Assembly: GCA_964475415.1 (NCBI GenBank)
Contig: CAYYWZ010000011.1
Coordinates: forward strand, 1 to 64,000
Length of the DNA: 64,000 bases
Direction of reading: 5' to 3'
Source: CALCMJ01 sp964475415
GTDB taxonomy: Bacteria > Bacteroidota > Bacteroidia > Chitinophagales > Saprospiraceae
Each line of letters opens with the position of its first letter. Positions within the stretch are counted from its first letter, which is position 1. Positions 62,520 to 64,000 of the stretch are shown here, piece after piece. A model generated the notes under the pieces. That model saw only the letters and a program-made list of their open reading frames with translations. It was not told the DNA's origin and made no database searches. The position numbers and the translations under genes are program-made.

Positions 62520-64000
62520 ATGAAATATCTATATATCACCCCACTGTTGCTCTTGATTAGTTTTTATGGAATTACAAAAAGTAATTGGCTTGCCTTAGAT
62601 TGCGAATTTGCAGATAACTGCACCGACATATCTGATGCAGAAACTTATGCCACATCTCCTACGGACACAACCTGTAATATGATCCGTCCCCTTTTTATAA
62701 ACGGCTGCCTAGATGGTGCAAATCCATCAACAGAAATATCTGAGTGTGGCGCAGAATTATTACCAACGGTCTGGCTATGTATAGAGGCAGATACTAACGC
62801 TACAAGACTTATAAGCTCTATAGATATAAAAGGATCATGGACGCCATTCTGGTCTATATGGTATGGATCATGCGATGACCTGACTCAAGTTACAGCCATA
62901 GATACAGGAGGAGTTGAAGTAACCTGTGGAATGGGTACAAGCACCTACAATATAGAACTCCCAGTTGATCCTATTGCAGATACCTTGGTAACTAAGTTTT
63001 ATGTAGCTGTATCAGCTAGAGGAATGGTAGATAATCCTGAATTCTTACTCAGTGCCTATACACTTGCTGATTGCGAACTTTGTAATGGAGATATAGGCAA
63101 CTGTACCCCTACTGCCACTATAGAAGTTATCGAAAGAGAAAATGATTTTCTTCCATTAGATCCTGATGAAGATGGATTAGCTGGACCTTTTTGCCCAGGA
63201 GAAAAAGTTACAATCCTAGTTGACTATTTTTATGATAGCTCTAACTCTGATGATTGGCTGATAGGACTAGTTCCAAGTTTTGGATCTGGATGGGATCTGG
63301 CTGCCTCAGATATACCAAGTCAAGGTTTGGGTGGTTCTTGGGAATGGATAGATCAAGATAGCACAGATTGTGCGCCAGTTTTAACAGCTGATTTGCCAGC
63401 ACTATGTACTTACACCGATAATAGTGGAAGACTTCAATTGCTTAATTTACTATGTGAATCTTCATTTGAATGTACATCAAACTCCCCTTTAGCAGCAGGC
63501 TCTCCTTTGCCTAGTGGCTGGTTTTGGCTTACAGATAGTCCTGATTGTTCTAATGATTGTGCACCTCAAAATAACTTTGGATGGCCTGGCGCTCAACATC
63601 AAATAACCTTCGAACTCGATCTAGTCGTTAGACAGTTGGACTCAGAAAATGAGTGCCTCAGAGAAAATGATTTGAGTTTCTCCTTTCAAGCTTTTACTGA
63701 TAGTTATATAGGTTGTAGAGAAAATCTTATAGATGCATGTAAATTAGAAAACAAACAGATAGGCCCTGAATGGCAAATAGATTGTAACGAAGGACCTTCC
63801 GTAATAACAGAAACGATAACAGCTGTATGCTCCGGTGAGTCTACAGACTTAAGCGTAAGTATAGAAGGAGGATTACCTGGAACCATACAAATAGAAGTAG
63901 CTGACAATACATCTACAAATATTACTGGACAGACTGATCACAACTTTATAAGTACGGGAACAATCGATGACATCCTTGTTAATAATAGCACGACAGTAGA
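62520..64000 (+). CDS. large secreted protein, probable T9SS substrate; 3' end outside window
   Basis: The frame opens at ATG 62520 and stays open to base 64000 (493 codons visible). A signal peptide (MKYLYITPLLLLISFYGI) precedes a Cys- and Asp/Ser-rich extracellular sequence (DCEFADNCTDISDAETYATS, with CTPTATIEV, CPGEKVTILVDYFYDSSN). Repeating C-x-G-D-I-type and PGxxx motifs resemble SprB-like or PKD/HYR-type adhesins. The gene follows PorP/SprF by 50 bp, as in the pairs for gliding or surface adhesion. No T9SS domain can be seen because the C-terminus is missing. Confidence 0.75.
   Translation, partial: MKYLYITPLLLLISFYGITKSNWLALDCEFADNCTDISDAETYATSPTDTTCNMIRPLFINGCLDGANPSTEISECGAELLPTVWLCIEADTNATRLISSIDIKGSWTPFWSIWYGSCDDLTQVTAIDTGGVEVTCGMGTSTYNIELPVDPIADTLVTKFYVAVSARGMVDNPEFLLSAYTLADCELCNGDIGNCTPTATIEVIERENDFLPLDPDEDGLAGPFCPGEKVTILVDYFYDSSNSDDWLIGLVPSFGSGWDLAASDIPSQGLGGSWEWIDQDSTDCAPVLTADLPALCTYTDNSGRLQLLNLLCESSFECTSNSPLAAGSPLPSGWFWLTDSPDCSNDCAPQNNFGWPGAQHQITFELDLVVRQLDSENECLRENDLSFSFQAFTDSYIGCRENLIDACKLENKQIGPEWQIDCNEGPSVITETITAVCSGESTDLSVSIEGGLPGTIQIEVADNTSTNITGQTDHNFISTGTIDDILVNNSTTV

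Noticed and set aside
1..64000. CRISPR array, tRNA or rRNA gene
   Set aside because: No regularly spaced repeats and no cloverleaf or rRNA-like sequence was found on reading the intergenic regions.

Overview
The window is AT-rich DNA from a member of the Bacteroidota, most likely a free-living relative of the Saprospirales or Chitinophagales. The assignment rests on type IX secretion (T9SS) C-terminal sorting domains, a PorP/SprF protein next to a very large secreted protein, lipoprotein signals followed by short acidic or polar stretches, TAnnTTTG-type promoter boxes, a bacteroidotal serine-palmitoyltransferase-like enzyme, and RsmD, PyrR-PyrB and TlpA-like proteins of bacteroidotal type. 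The exact genus cannot be read from the sequence.

Layout. 1-8.5 kb: a beta-helix lipoprotein (cut by the window edge), a small NTF2-like lipoprotein, two divergent related XRE regulators, a sigma factor, two FAD enzymes (CrtI/retinol-saturase-like and amine-oxidase-like), a glycogen-binding/helix-hairpin-helix fusion, and a periplasmic thioredoxin. 8.8-13.8 kb: a tightly packed minus-strand operon, glmM - two cysteine-desulfurase-like PLP enzymes - ribD. 13.9-17.7 kb: a PAP2 phosphatase, a multidomain T9SS cargo and small membrane proteins. 17.7-28.4 kb: an accessory stretch holding secreted/outer-membrane proteins plus many broken pieces: an internally deleted serine-hydrolase remnant, an IS1182-like transposase relic, a full-length IS110 transposase killed by three in-frame stops (one TGA, one TAA, one TAG), a secreted-protein stub, and imperfect hairpins directly after stop codons. 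Phosphoglucomutase sits inside this stretch and looks native. 28.4-43.7 kb: ordinary housekeeping (tsaD, rsmD, argS, glnS, pyrR, pyrB, glpD, recQ and others). 43.7-52.7 kb: cvfB, a T9SS-protein pseudogene, tspO, a serine-palmitoyltransferase-like gene with a two-domain VOC protein and an SDR, arfB, an Xre-RES toxin-antitoxin pair, a DUF6503-like lipoprotein and a MazEF pair. 52.8-64 kb: a 100-N assembly gap, a giant phosphoesterase / kinase-like / beta-barrel fusion, an MDR and a ferredoxin-reductase-type flavoprotein, a lipoprotein peptidase of family M49, PorP/SprF, and the start of its likely very large secreted partner.

The most interesting points are: the phosphoesterase-kinase-like-barrel fusion; palindromic operator candidates at both toxin-antitoxin loci (paired AGGTA-N4-TACYT boxes 22 bp apart; three alternating TTGTAA half-sites); the gene graveyard at 17.7-28.4 kb with CTAG-poor genes in an otherwise CTAG-rich genome; and the assembly gap flanked by an exact 55-bp duplicate, which is best read as an unmerged k-mer overlap. 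No tRNA, rRNA or CRISPR array was recognised.
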